Origin: Pseudoalteromonas luteoviolacea
GTDB taxonomy: Bacteria > Pseudomonadota > Gammaproteobacteria > Enterobacterales > Alteromonadaceae
Direction: 5' to 3'
Length of the DNA: 64,000 bases
Assembly: GCF_018100925.1 (NCBI RefSeq)
Contig: NZ_JAGJEH010000012.1
Coordinates: 100,607-164,606, forward strand
Below, one piece after another: positions 16,514 to 24,525 of this stretch (position 1 is the first letter of the stretch; the number at the start of each line of letters is the position of its first letter). Both the position numbers and the translations under genes were made by a program. The notes beneath the pieces were generated by a model that saw nothing but the letters and a program-made list of their open reading frames with translations, was not told the DNA's origin and ran no database searches.

Positions 16514-18355
16514 TTATGTTCTAAACTGACTCATGGCAGACTTTAAATTAGCTGCCATGCTGCTGAGCTGATGGGCGTCATCTTGTGTCGCTTCCGCCGA
16601 ACCCAAGGTATGTTCAGCAAGATCGCTAATTTCGCTGGATTCAGAAAGCGCTTGCTGTGTTGCTTGTGTTTGCTGCTGAACTAGCTCTCGAATGACATGT
16701 CCTTGTTGATCGATATCTGTCATGCTTTGCTCCGCAGCACTTAATATTTGATTAGTCTCATTAGCTGCACTGACCCCTCGCTCCATTTTTTCAACGCTAC
16801 TCAGCATTTTTTGCTGAGTATTGTTCGAGGCGCTTTGCAATGATTTGATAATCGAATGGATTTCCTCAGTTTGTTGTTGGGTGCGTTTGGCAAGTGTGCG
16901 CACTTCATCTGCAACAACTGCAAACCCTCTACCTTGTTCTCCCGCTCGTGCAGCTTCTATGGCCGCATTGAGAGCCAGTAAATTTGTCTGTTCAGCAATT
17001 TCACTGATCCCCAAGCTTACCTTGCTGATGTTTTGGCTGTCTTGAGCAAGTTTGTCTAACGCTTGTCTACTTTCTTCAAACTCGCGCTGTAACACAGTCA
17101 TATGTTGAGCGAGTTCAGTCGTATTCACACTGCCCTGTTTAACTTGTTGAGCGGCGGCACTAGCCAGCTCAGTCGCGTGTTGTGCTGAGGTTTCTACTGA
17201 ATCTGCGGCATTGGCCATATCGGAAAGGGCATTATGAATACCGGAAATTTTAATTTGTTGTTGGGCGACATCATGGCGGGTGTCTTGGCTTATGTGACTT
17301 AGCTTGTCGGTAGCATGATGCAGGTCGCTGGTGGTGTTGTGCACATCAGCTAATAATTCAGTAAAGGCATCTAACACCCGGTTATATTGTGCGACGATAT
17401 CATTTAACTCATCATCTCCACGGGATACAGCCCTAGCACGTAAGTCGCCCTGTGCTGCTTTTTGTGCGGACACCGAAAACTCAGAAATGGTATCAACAAC
17501 GGCAAAATAAAAACCTAGCATTAGATAGAGAGCGACAAACAGACTCAGTAGGGATGCTGAAGCAACAAGGTTTCGTATCGTTTGTTCCGTACTGAGCTTC
17601 TCCTGTAGTAAGGTTTTTAATGTGGGTAGCGCGGCTTCAATTAAATCTTGAGTTTTTCGTTGTACATTTCTGTGATTGCTGGCAAAAGCGCTGGCCGTCA
17701 GCTCAATATCATCTGGCTCGAGCAATTTTGTTCTAATTGCATGCTGGTATTGGTCTAAAGCATTATTGAGTGCGTCAATTTGGCCAGAAAGCTGCTGCTT
17801 AACAAAAGGGCTTTCTTGCGTGGCAACTTCTAGTTTATCTAACAGCTGAGCTTTTACTATGGGCAGAGCTTTGTTGAGGTTGGATAGCGCGATAAATGAG
17901 TCTGGCGTAAAACGGCCTCTGCTAATTATGGCATTGGCCTGCTCTGCGATATTGTTTATCTGATATACAACTTTGGGGAGAGACTCCACCAAAGAGCGAT
18001 TTAAGTATGAGCGACTTAAATCGTTATCAATAGCTAACTTAGAGGCAATGGATACTTGCTCTAACGGTGTGTTAGATGCCTTTGCATTGACTGAAAAGCC
18101 ATTTTGGGAGAGCAGCCTTTGATTATCTTTCTGGCGGTTATTAATAATGTTTTCTAGCAGTTTAGGGTAGAGGTTCAGACCTTGCTGCTGTTGTTGGCTG
18201 ACTTCAATTGAGTGAGTCAAAGTTGAATTTAAAAAAAACAGACTTAGTGCCAAAGGCAATAGTAAAATACCGAATACCAGACTGATTTTTGTTTTATATT
18301 TTAACTGAGCCATAAATGAGATGGCGGGGCTACATAGCGATCTGAGTCCTGTCAT
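16514..18355 (-). CDS. Methyl-accepting chemotaxis protein
   Basis: A 613-residue transmembrane chemoreceptor. One membrane helix lies at about 24-46 and a second at about 265-285 (ASLLSLFVALYLMLGFYF). Between them is a roughly 220-residue periplasmic helical sensor domain that I cannot assign to a ligand. A HAMP domain follows (about 288-340), then the signalling domain with the highly conserved hairpin tip around EIAEQTNLLALNAAIEAARA and GRGFAVVADEVR, which contacts CheA and CheW. No C-terminal pentapeptide for CheR docking is visible (ends MSQFRT). The start is uncertain: a second ATG at 18313 (MAQLKYKT) is equally possible and neither has a good ribosome site. Confidence 0.93.
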   Translation of the reverse strand: MTGLRSLCSPAISFMAQLKYKTKISLVFGILLLPLALSLFFLNSTLTHSIEVSQQQQQGLNLYPKLLENIINNRQKDNQRLLSQNGFSVNAKASNTPLEQVSIASKLAIDNDLSRSYLNRSLVESLPKVVYQINNIAEQANAIISRGRFTPDSFIALSNLNKALPIVKAQLLDKLEVATQESPFVKQQLSGQIDALNNALDQYQHAIRTKLLEPDDIELTASAFASNHRNVQRKTQDLIEAALPTLKTLLQEKLSTEQTIRNLVASASLLSLFVALYLMLGFYFAVVDTISEFSVSAQKAAQGDLRARAVSRGDDELNDIVAQYNRVLDAFTELLADVHNTTSDLHHATDKLSHISQDTRHDVAQQQIKISGIHNALSDMANAADSVETSAQHATELASAAAQQVKQGSVNTTELAQHMTVLQREFEESRQALDKLAQDSQNISKVSLGISEIAEQTNLLALNAAIEAARAGEQGRGFAVVADEVRTLAKRTQQQTEEIHSIIKSLQSASNNTQQKMLSSVEKMERGVSAANETNQILSAAEQSMTDIDQQGHVIRELVQQQTQATQQALSESSEISDLAEHTLGSAEATQDDAHQLSSMAANLKSAMSQFRT

Positions 18356-18442
18356 AATTTAAATCTTTGTTATTGAGTCACGAAATAGAGACCTTATTAA
18401 GACAAAGAATAGTTCAAAGAAACAGAAATTTTTTTTCAATAT

Positions 18443-18470
18443 GAAAAAAAAGCCCTTAATGGGCTTTTTC
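18443..18470 (-). terminator. Terminator of hemL
   Basis: The stem AAAAAGCCC / GGGCTTTTT has a TTAAT loop and A/T runs on both sides, and lies beyond the hemL stop on the minus strand. Confidence 0.88.
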
Positions 18471-18512
18471 TTATGCACTTAACAACCAAACTAAGTTGGC
18501 ATTTTGTGCTAC

Positions 18513-19802
18513 TTATTTTGCTTTTAGCTTTGCAAATGCGCGATCTGCGGCAGATATTGTGTTTTCGATATCTTTATCGCCATGCATTGTGCTGACAAAA
18601 CCTGCTTCAAACGCAGATGGCGCAAGGTATACGCCTTCGTCTAACATTAAGTGAAAGAAGCGTTTGAATTTCTCCAAGTCACATTCTGTTGCTTGCTGGT
18701 AGCTATCGACACGCTGTGCTGAAGTAAAGAAAAAGCCAAACATGCCACCGGCATAGTTGGTCGTAAGCTCAATACCATGTTTATCAGCCGCAGCTTGGAA
18801 ACCGGCGCATAAGGCTTTGCTTTTTGCTTCCAATGCATCGTGTAGACCAGGCTCAGAGAGAAGCTCTAGAGCTTTTAAGCCTGCCGCCATCGCAATTGGG
18901 TTACCAGATAAGGTGCCAGCTTGATATACAGGGCCAACAGGTGCAATGTAATCCATGATCTCACGTTTACCACCAAAAGCACCTACTGGCATCCCACCGC
19001 CGATGACCTTGCCTAGGCACGTCAGATCAGGCTCGATGTTGTAGTATGCTTGAGCACCACCAAGGGCAACGCGGAAACCTGTCATTACTTCATCGAAAAT
19101 AAGTACTGACTTGTGTTCATCACAAATTGCACGAAGACCTTCTAAAAAGCCCTCAACAGGAGGGATGCAGTTCATGTTACCAGCAACTGGCTCGACGATG
19201 ATGCATGCGATTTCGTCTTTATACTCGGCAAAGATCGCTTTGACTTCATCCATATTGTTAAACGATACCGTCAGTGTATGTTTGGCAAAGTCTTCAGGAA
19301 TGCCTGGTGAATTGGGAACGCCCATGGTGAGCGCTCCAGAACCCGCTTTTACTAGCAAAGAGTCAGCATGACCATGATAGCAACCCTCAAACTTAAGGAT
19401 TTTATCTCTGCCTGTATAGCCACGAGCAAGACGTATAGCACTCATGGTTGCTTCGGTACCTGAACTGACCATACGCACAGTTTCAATTGATGGAACCAAC
19501 TCTTTGACTTTTTCAGCCATCAAGATTTCGGTCTCGGTTGGCGCACCATAGCTTAAGCCATTTTCAACAGCGTCTAACACCGCTTGTTTGATAGCTGGAT
19601 GATTGTGGCCAAGTATCATTGGCCCCCACGAGCCAACATAGTCGATGTAACGGTTATCGTCAGCATCAAAGGTGAAAGGGCCTTCTGCTTTTGTAATAAA
19701 CAAAGGTGTGCCGCCAACGCCGTTAAACGCTCTTACTGGTGAGTTTACACCGCCTGGGATGGAAGCTTGTGCACGCTCAAATAAATCTTGGCTAATTGTC
19801 AT
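18513..19802 (-). CDS. hemL: Glutamate-1-semialdehyde 2,1-aminomutase
   Basis: PLP enzyme (429 residues) that makes 5-aminolevulinate from glutamate 1-semialdehyde, the last step of the C5 route to heme, cobalamin and siroheme. Motifs are GGVNSPVRAF at the N-terminus, SSGTEATMSAIRLARG, the FDEVMTGFR cofactor-binding stretch and the PLP lysine at about 266 in CLGKVIGGGMPVGAFGG. I chose the ATG at 19802 because AAGGA lies upstream at good spacing and the protein then starts MTISQDLF like its relatives; a longer frame from 19862 would run into pyrB. It follows pyrB on the same strand by 16 bases. Confidence 0.96.
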   Translation of the reverse strand: MTISQDLFERAQASIPGGVNSPVRAFNGVGGTPLFITKAEGPFTFDADDNRYIDYVGSWGPMILGHNHPAIKQAVLDAVENGLSYGAPTETEILMAEKVKELVPSIETVRMVSSGTEATMSAIRLARGYTGRDKILKFEGCYHGHADSLLVKAGSGALTMGVPNSPGIPEDFAKHTLTVSFNNMDEVKAIFAEYKDEIACIIVEPVAGNMNCIPPVEGFLEGLRAICDEHKSVLIFDEVMTGFRVALGGAQAYYNIEPDLTCLGKVIGGGMPVGAFGGKREIMDYIAPVGPVYQAGTLSGNPIAMAAGLKALELLSEPGLHDALEAKSKALCAGFQAAADKHGIELTTNYAGGMFGFFFTSAQRVDSYQQATECDLEKFKRFFHLMLDEGVYLAPSAFEAGFVSTMHGDKDIENTISAADRAFAKLKAK

Positions 19803-19818
19803 AATGTGTCCTTCTTGA

Positions 19819-20835
19819 TTAACTTTGACGTTTTCTGCTGAACCAAGGTACGTTTGTTTCATACTGTTGTACTTTATTTTCTACACCCAGTGTTAGTGCG
19901 AAAAGTGCCATTCGGATCAGTACACCGTTTTGCACTTGTCTGAAGATGGCTAAGTTATCGTTACTGTTTAAATCGTTGTCTAGCTCATTGGCGTCACTGC
20001 GGCTATCTCTTGGAAGTGGGTGCATCAATACAGACTCAGGTTTACAGTGCGCATCGTAAATTGCTTGGCTAATTCTAAATCCGCCACGATATTTATTGGC
20101 TTCTTCTTGCGATGGAAAACGCTCTTCTTGAATACGTGTTTGGTAGACGATATCCGCTGCGAGGTTACCTTCCATTTGAGAAACAAGTTCAATTTGATGA
20201 CCTGCATTAGAGACCGCGTCGAGCACGTAGTCAGGCATTTGCAAACCATCAGGTGCAACCATAGAGAATTTAATATTTTTATAATGGCACAGTAGTTTGG
20301 ACAATGAGTGTACGGTGCGACCATACTTCAAATCACCGACTAAAGCGATATGCATACCGTCGACTGTGCGATCGAAACGGCTGAGTTCACGGTCGATTGT
20401 CAATAGATCTAATAGTGCTTGGGTTGGGTGTTCGTTCGGGCCATCACCGCCATTGAGTACCGGCACATCAGAGCCTGTCGCAAACTCTGCGACACTGCCT
20501 GCATCTGGATGGCGCATGGCAACCGCGTCAGCATAGGCAGAGATAACACGGGCAGTATCATATAGTGACTCACCTTTTGCTAAGGCGGAGCTTTGCATGC
20601 CGGTGGTTTCTCTTACTAGGCCACCTAATAAGTTAAATGCAGTACCAAAACTGACACGTGTACGGGTACTAGGTTCAAAGAATAAATTTGCGAGTACGGC
20701 ACCTTCAAGCACTTGAGTACGTTTATGCTTTTTGGCATACGGCTCCATGCGCTTGGCGACGTCAAAAATTAATTCAATGGCTTCTCTATCGAGTTGATTG
20801 ACAGAAAGGATGTTTTCACCTTGGAAACTTAGCAT
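19819..20835 (-). CDS. pyrB: Aspartate carbamoyltransferase, catalytic chain
   Basis: Catalyses the first committed step of pyrimidine synthesis, carbamoyl phosphate plus aspartate to carbamoyl-aspartate (338 residues). The carbamoyl-phosphate site FFEPSTRTRVSF, the KGESLYDT loop, HPTQALLDL and HPLPRDSR are all present. It is about 25 residues longer than the E. coli chain because of a C-terminal extension (ending PWFSRKRQS). No regulatory pyrI gene follows; hemL does. I chose the ATG at 20835 (AGGA upstream); a GTG at 20853 is possible. The leader holds a weak hairpin (TAACCT / AGGTTA) but no convincing attenuator. A TGCTATCAT extended -10 lies upstream on the minus strand. Confidence 0.95.
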   Translation of the reverse strand: MLSFQGENILSVNQLDREAIELIFDVAKRMEPYAKKHKRTQVLEGAVLANLFFEPSTRTRVSFGTAFNLLGGLVRETTGMQSSALAKGESLYDTARVISAYADAVAMRHPDAGSVAEFATGSDVPVLNGGDGPNEHPTQALLDLLTIDRELSRFDRTVDGMHIALVGDLKYGRTVHSLSKLLCHYKNIKFSMVAPDGLQMPDYVLDAVSNAGHQIELVSQMEGNLAADIVYQTRIQEERFPSQEEANKYRGGFRISQAIYDAHCKPESVLMHPLPRDSRSDANELDNDLNSNDNLAIFRQVQNGVLIRMALFALTLGVENKVQQYETNVPWFSRKRQS

Positions 20836-20956
20836 GCGGCGATTCCTAATCACAGATTGACAACAGGAGGCAAGGGTGCGCTCCTAACCGAGATAACCTT
20901 GGCAACAGCAGGTTACTGGAACGATATGATAGCATAATTGAACGTCAACAGGAGAG

Positions 20957-20979
20957 TATGACGGCAGGATACCGTCATA
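20957..20979 (-). terminator. Hairpin between hemJ and pyrB
   Basis: Perfect 8-bp stem TATGACGG / CCGTCATA with a seven-base loop, just beyond the hemJ stop on the minus strand. It lacks a long T-run, so terminator function is only likely. Confidence 0.5.
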
Positions 20980-20985
20980 TTTGTA

Positions 20986-21420
20986 TTAAAAAAATGGTTT
21001 TAAGACTGCGAGCAATATGATGGGTAACAGCAAGAACACTGGAAACTCGTTAAAAAAGCGATAAAAACGTGTACTGCGAATATTTCGGTCGTGCTTAAAG
21101 TCTGCCAACAGTTTGAAACAATAGGCATGATAAATATAAAGAATGATCACAAAGACCAGCTTATAGTGAAGCCATAAATTGTATTTAAACCACTCCCTGC
21201 CGTATTCAACAATAGTCAGCACACCAAAAATGGTGGTGAGCACTGCAAAAGGCGTCACGAAGTATAGCAGTCGTCGCTCCATAATTTTGAGCATGGCAGA
21301 GCATGCTTTTTCTTCAGTCATGGTGTGATAGATAAATAGCCGAGGCAAGTAGAAAATGCCAGCAAACCACGCGACCATAAAAAAGATGTGCAAAGCTTTG
21401 TAAATCAGCAAAGCGCTCAT
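20986..21420 (-). CDS. hemJ: Protoporphyrinogen IX oxidase HemJ
   Basis: A 144-residue inner-membrane protein with four hydrophobic segments, of the HemJ (UPF0093) family that oxidises protoporphyrinogen IX to protoporphyrin IX in bacteria without HemG or HemY. The family's invariant residues appear as His11 in KALHIFFMVAWFAG and Lys87 in LHYKLVF; LPRLFIYH and the FNEFPVFLLLPIILLAVLKPF C-terminal region are also typical. It follows the CLC gene by 18 bases on the same strand and lies close to hemL, which fits a heme role. The alternative, an unrelated CopD-like membrane protein, is less likely. Confidence 0.88.
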   Translation of the reverse strand: MSALLIYKALHIFFMVAWFAGIFYLPRLFIYHTMTEEKACSAMLKIMERRLLYFVTPFAVLTTIFGVLTIVEYGREWFKYNLWLHYKLVFVIILYIYHAYCFKLLADFKHDRNIRSTRFYRFFNEFPVFLLLPIILLAVLKPFF

Positions 21421-21438
21421 AGTGCCCCTTATTTTTAG

Positions 21439-23121
21439 TTAAAGTAAACTGTTTCTCATTGTTAGAATATGCCGTAATTTATCCCAACGCACCACGCCCA
21501 TGATCTGGAGACTGTCTTTTTGGTTGTAAACATACACCGCACCAGAACGTTTATCTTTCAAGATTTCAAATGCTTCTGCAAGTGTAGCCTGAGTACTCAG
21601 GCCTTGAAGTGGGATATATTTAACGGTTGCGCTGTCGTCTGATACCAGCGTCAAGTCGTATTCTGCGAGGCGGTAGCCCTTTTGTTCATCATAGATAATG
21701 AGAGGTGTTTGGCTGTCAACGGCCGAAAGAGTGTCTTTAATTTGGTTTTTATCGCTTGAGTAAAGCAGCTTAAAGTCTTCTTCCATTTCCTCTACGATCC
21801 CCACTTTTTGTAACGCTTCTTTCGCTGGAGAAACTTGGTAGGGTAGGCCTTGGAAATCAAGCTGCTGAATAAAAATAGAACGGTTGCCAAACACTTGCAG
21901 TGCTGTCACATAAGCTGTTGAAATAACGAGCATAGCTGGAACAACAATCTGTGGATTGGAAGTTAGCTCCATCACAGCAGTCAATGCAGCCAATGGAGCG
22001 TGTAATGTTGCTGCTAATAACCCTGCCATACCAAGTACGCCATATGTGCCAGCGACGTTTACATCGGGAGAGATAAATTGAGCAAAAAATGCCATCAAGG
22101 TACCCATCACAACGCCAAGTCCGATTACCGGGCCAATCAACCCGCCAGGAATACCAAGGCCAATGGCAAATAACGTGGCGAGTAACTTGGCGATAAAAAT
22201 TGTGGTAAGTAGCTGTAAGTCGTCTGGCGTTTCGATAGCTAGCTTAATAGCGCTCATGCCAGAGCCCATTGCTTCGGGAACTAAGTATCCAATTAGGCCA
22301 GCAATGAGTCCTGCGAGTAGCAAGCGAGGAAACATACTGATTGGTTTGAAGGTTTTAATAATGAGCATGAGGTTTTGATTAAACGCAAAAGCAACTGCGC
22401 CAAGCGCAAAACCACAAAGGATAAGGTATGGGTAGTGCCAGAAGCTTAACATTTCAATTTGAATTAGAGAGAGCTCAGAAACATTGCCAAATACAAATTG
22501 TGTAGCCAGTGCGCCTGTGACAGCTGCAAGCATAATAGGAACGAAAATATGAATTTTGTATTCTCTCAGTACAACTTCCATAACAAATATAACAGCGGCT
22601 AATGGGGTATTGAATGACGCTGCAATGCCTGCTGCTACGCCACAGCCTGCTAGTGTTCTCGCAGCGTTGTGAGGTAAGTGAAGACGTTCTGTAAGGACAC
22701 TTGCGCCAGTTGCGCCCATATGTACAGAAGGCCCTTCACGACCAACTGAAAAACCGCAAATGAGCGCAATACCGCCGCCAAAGAATTGGTTTACGGAGTT
22801 CCAGATTGGCATATGACCATAATGAAGTTTGATACGGTTAATGACAAAGGGAATACCAAGTCGATAGTGCTTAAACCCAGTTAAATTAGCAAAAAGGGCG
22901 ATGACTAGAGCCGCGCCGACGGGTAATAAAAGTCTTTGATGTTCGGCAAGAGAAGTAAAGTCATCATGACTATCTAGGAATGCAGACTGAACTAACTCGA
23001 TCATTAATCTGAATAAGATTATTAATACGGCAGCAATTAAACCTGCACAAACGCCAAGCAGACATAGTTGTGCTGATGTTCGAGGTTGTGCAAGGCGCCG
23101 TCTAACTTGGTCAAGTGTCAT
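21439..23121 (-). CDS. CLC-family chloride channel or transporter
   Basis: A 560-residue CLC anion transport protein with about ten membrane helices (residues 20-430) and a C-terminal CBS-like region (about 440-560). The gating glutamate is present as Glu129 in GREGP. The first selectivity motif, GSGIP in the E. coli exchanger, reads RLGIP (87-91), and the position of the internal proton glutamate (Glu203 in E. coli ClC-ec1) is Val183 in FVMEVVLRE. These changes suggest a channel-like or weakly proton-coupled member, as in the ClcB-type branch. The GIPGGLIGPVIG and GSGMSAIK motifs of the second half are present. hemJ follows by 18 bases, so co-transcription is possible. Confidence 0.9.
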   Translation of the reverse strand: MTLDQVRRRLAQPRTSAQLCLLGVCAGLIAAVLIILFRLMIELVQSAFLDSHDDFTSLAEHQRLLLPVGAALVIALFANLTGFKHYRLGIPFVINRIKLHYGHMPIWNSVNQFFGGGIALICGFSVGREGPSVHMGATGASVLTERLHLPHNAARTLAGCGVAAGIAASFNTPLAAVIFVMEVVLREYKIHIFVPIMLAAVTGALATQFVFGNVSELSLIQIEMLSFWHYPYLILCGFALGAVAFAFNQNLMLIIKTFKPISMFPRLLLAGLIAGLIGYLVPEAMGSGMSAIKLAIETPDDLQLLTTIFIAKLLATLFAIGLGIPGGLIGPVIGLGVVMGTLMAFFAQFISPDVNVAGTYGVLGMAGLLAATLHAPLAALTAVMELTSNPQIVVPAMLVISTAYVTALQVFGNRSIFIQQLDFQGLPYQVSPAKEALQKVGIVEEMEEDFKLLYSSDKNQIKDTLSAVDSQTPLIIYDEQKGYRLAEYDLTLVSDDSATVKYIPLQGLSTQATLAEAFEILKDKRSGAVYVYNQKDSLQIMGVVRWDKLRHILTMRNSLL

Positions 23122-23258
23122 AGTTCATCGCTTGAGATTGAAATTATCTCTTTATTTTATCAAAAGATTAATGCTAAGTCCCTGCTATAAATTTGCTTTA
23201 TGATATTCCACCGAGGGGGATGTTAATTTAGCAACTACGCGCCGTGCAGCGCTCAGAG

Positions 23259-23283
23259 ATACTTGATTAAAATAGTCGGGTAT
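23259..23283 (+). promoter_or_regulatory. Predicted IscR type-1 binding site upstream of erpA
   Basis: These 25 bases match the type-1 [2Fe-2S]-IscR consensus (ATASYYGACT-RWWW-YAGTCRRSTAT) at 24 of 25 positions; only the C of the first GACT is a T. The site overlaps a possible promoter (TTGATT at 23264, GATAAT at 23286) and lies 40 bases before erpA, which IscR represses in E. coli. Confidence 0.85.
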
Positions 23284-23323
23284 TAGATAATTCCGCTAAT
23301 TATTGTACAAGGGTCGAACGCAC

Positions 23324-23662
23324 ATGTCAGAAGAGTTACCGATAAAGTTTAGCGATGCAGCGGCTGCGCGCGTAAAAGAGTTGATTGCTGAAGAGGAAAA
23401 TCCTGAATTAAAGCTTCGCGTATACGTAACTGGCGGAGGATGCTCTGGGTTTCAATATGGCTTCACGTTTGATGAAAAAGTTAATCCAGGCGATTTGGAA
23501 ATTGAAAAAAACGGTGTGGTCATGGTGGTTGACCCTATGAGTATTCAATATTTGGTTGATGGGATAGTCGATTACACTGAGGGATTAGAAGGCGCACGCT
23601 TTTTTGTAAATAACCCGAATGCGACGACTACTTGCGGTTGTGGTGCAAGCTTTAGCGTCTAG
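23324..23662 (+). CDS. erpA: Iron-sulfur cluster insertion protein ErpA
   Basis: An A-type carrier (112 residues) that delivers Fe-S clusters to apo-proteins, including isoprenoid-synthesis enzymes. The three cluster cysteines are Cys40 (GGGCSGFQYGF), Cys104 and Cys106 (CGCGASF). The start at 23324 gives MSEELPIKFSDAAA, the usual N-terminus; a longer frame from 23303 has no support. It is transcribed alone, with an IscR type-1 site upstream and a strong terminator after it, so it should rise when the cell lacks Fe-S clusters. Confidence 0.96.
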   Translation: MSEELPIKFSDAAAARVKELIAEEENPELKLRVYVTGGGCSGFQYGFTFDEKVNPGDLEIEKNGVVMVVDPMSIQYLVDGIVDYTEGLEGARFFVNNPNATTTCGCGASFSV

Positions 23663-23684
23663 TTGAGCCAAGTTAAACATGAAT

Positions 23685-23712
23685 AAAGCCATGCAATTGC
23701 ATGGCTTTTTTA
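23685..23712 (+). terminator. Terminator of erpA
   Basis: The stem AAAGCCATGC / GCATGGCTTT has an AATT loop and a T-run, 22 bases after the erpA stop. The last bases are shared with the stop codon of the small convergent membrane-protein gene. Confidence 0.9.
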
Positions 23713-23886
23713 TGTCGGGTTGGTGACATGGATCATCAGAACAAAAAAGCCCAAGATAAATGCTGAAAAGAGAAGAATATAGATAAAACCACGTTTTCCT
23801 TGCTTGATAGGTATATTATTAACCCGCAAGAAGTAATACCATCCAAAGCATAAAGCCAGTGGCAATAAAAATAAAATTCGGATCAT
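23710..23886 (-). CDS. Small two-helix membrane protein, unknown function
   Basis: A 58-residue reading frame on the minus strand that converges on erpA. It starts MIRILFLLPLALCFGWYYF and ends MIHVTNPT. There are two hydrophobic helices (about 2-19 and 34-52) joined by a basic loop RVNNIPIKQGKRG. An AAGGG ribosome site lies about seven bases before the ATG, and the length, membrane topology and positive loop look like a real small membrane protein. The loop charge predicts both ends in the periplasm. I know no function. The position beside erpA may be conserved but I cannot check that here. Confidence 0.65.
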   Translation of the reverse strand: MIRILFLLPLALCFGWYYFLRVNNIPIKQGKRGFIYILLFSAFILGFFVLMIHVTNPT

Positions 23887-24237
23887 TCTGAAGCCCTTTT
23901 TTTACGTTATTTTTAAGATTAGCTGTAAATACTTATTTTTTAAAGAAAAATAAATTATTTCAAATACTGGTACAAGATATAAAATTTTTGTTAAAGTGTA
24001 CCTTGTACCCTACATGAAAAAAACGAATATAGTTTTTTGAAATTTTATTAGGATTTAGCGTTAAGATAGTCTATACCTAATTGGGTACATAGGAACAACC
24101 CTGTTGTCGATACAGGAAATGTGCAAGGCCTGTAAGGCCTCTAGCGAAATAATTTAAGCTACATTATACAGCCGAGTGAGACGGGCAAATTTCACAAGGC
24201 CAGTTGAGATTAATCATCGAGTAGGAGATGTTTATTT
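23887..24237 (+). promoter_or_regulatory. Regulatory region and long structured leader before the XRE gene
   Basis: A 351-base stretch without a gene. The first part is very AT-rich and carries an inverted repeat GGTACAAG (23969-23976) / CTTGTACC (24002-24009), a GTAC-CTT-GTAC palindrome (23998-24008), and a further GGGTAC at 24083. A weak promoter TTGAAA (24037) and TTAAGA (24061) follows. The next ~165 bases could form hairpins: CCTGT / ACAGG (24100-24116) and AGGCCT-GTA-AGGCCT (24126-24140). AGGAG lies about ten bases before the XRE start. The GTAC repeats may be operators for the XRE protein itself (inference). Confidence 0.5.
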
Positions 24238-24483
24238 ATGATGGGTAAAACGGTTTCTTCGGAAGAAAACGGAAAGTTAACAAAATGGTTGAAATCAAAG
24301 CGTCATGAGAAAGGTCATACAATGCGTAGCCTAGCTCAAGTTTTAGGAACGCCACATTCTTTCATTGGAAAGATTGAAAACCAAGAGCGCCGTTTGGATG
24401 TAATTGAATTCTTACGTTACTGTGAAGCGTTGGAAGTTGACCCGTATGAAGGCTTGTCTTTAATTAATAAAGAAGAGCTTTAA
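24238..24483 (+). CDS. Small XRE-family transcriptional regulator
   Basis: An 81-residue Cro/C1-type helix-turn-helix protein with no other domain. The HTH covers about 15-70, with the recognition region MRSLAQVLGTPHSFIGKIENQERR and the usual family ending VIEFLRYCEALEVDPYE. Two ATG codons are adjacent (24238 and 24241); the first is nearer the AGGAG ribosome site. It is flanked by a convergent ampG and has no toxin gene beside it, so it is probably a single-gene regulator and not an antitoxin. The repeated GTAC motifs upstream are candidate autoregulatory sites. Target genes are unknown. Confidence 0.85.
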   Translation: MMGKTVSSEENGKLTKWLKSKRHEKGHTMRSLAQVLGTPHSFIGKIENQERRLDVIEFLRYCEALEVDPYEGLSLINKEEL

Positions 24484-24525
24484 CCTGCAACGGGATTAAG
24501 AAAACAAGGTGCAGGGAAATGCACC

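Noticed and set aside
20854..20956. Transcription attenuator in the pyrB leader
   Set aside because: Only a weak TAACCT / AGGTTA stem is visible, without a T-run or pyrimidine-rich leader ORF.
24238..24483. XRE protein as antitoxin of a toxin-antitoxin pair
   Set aside because: No small toxin-like gene lies next to it; the next gene is the convergent ampG and the previous is a small membrane-protein gene on the other strand.
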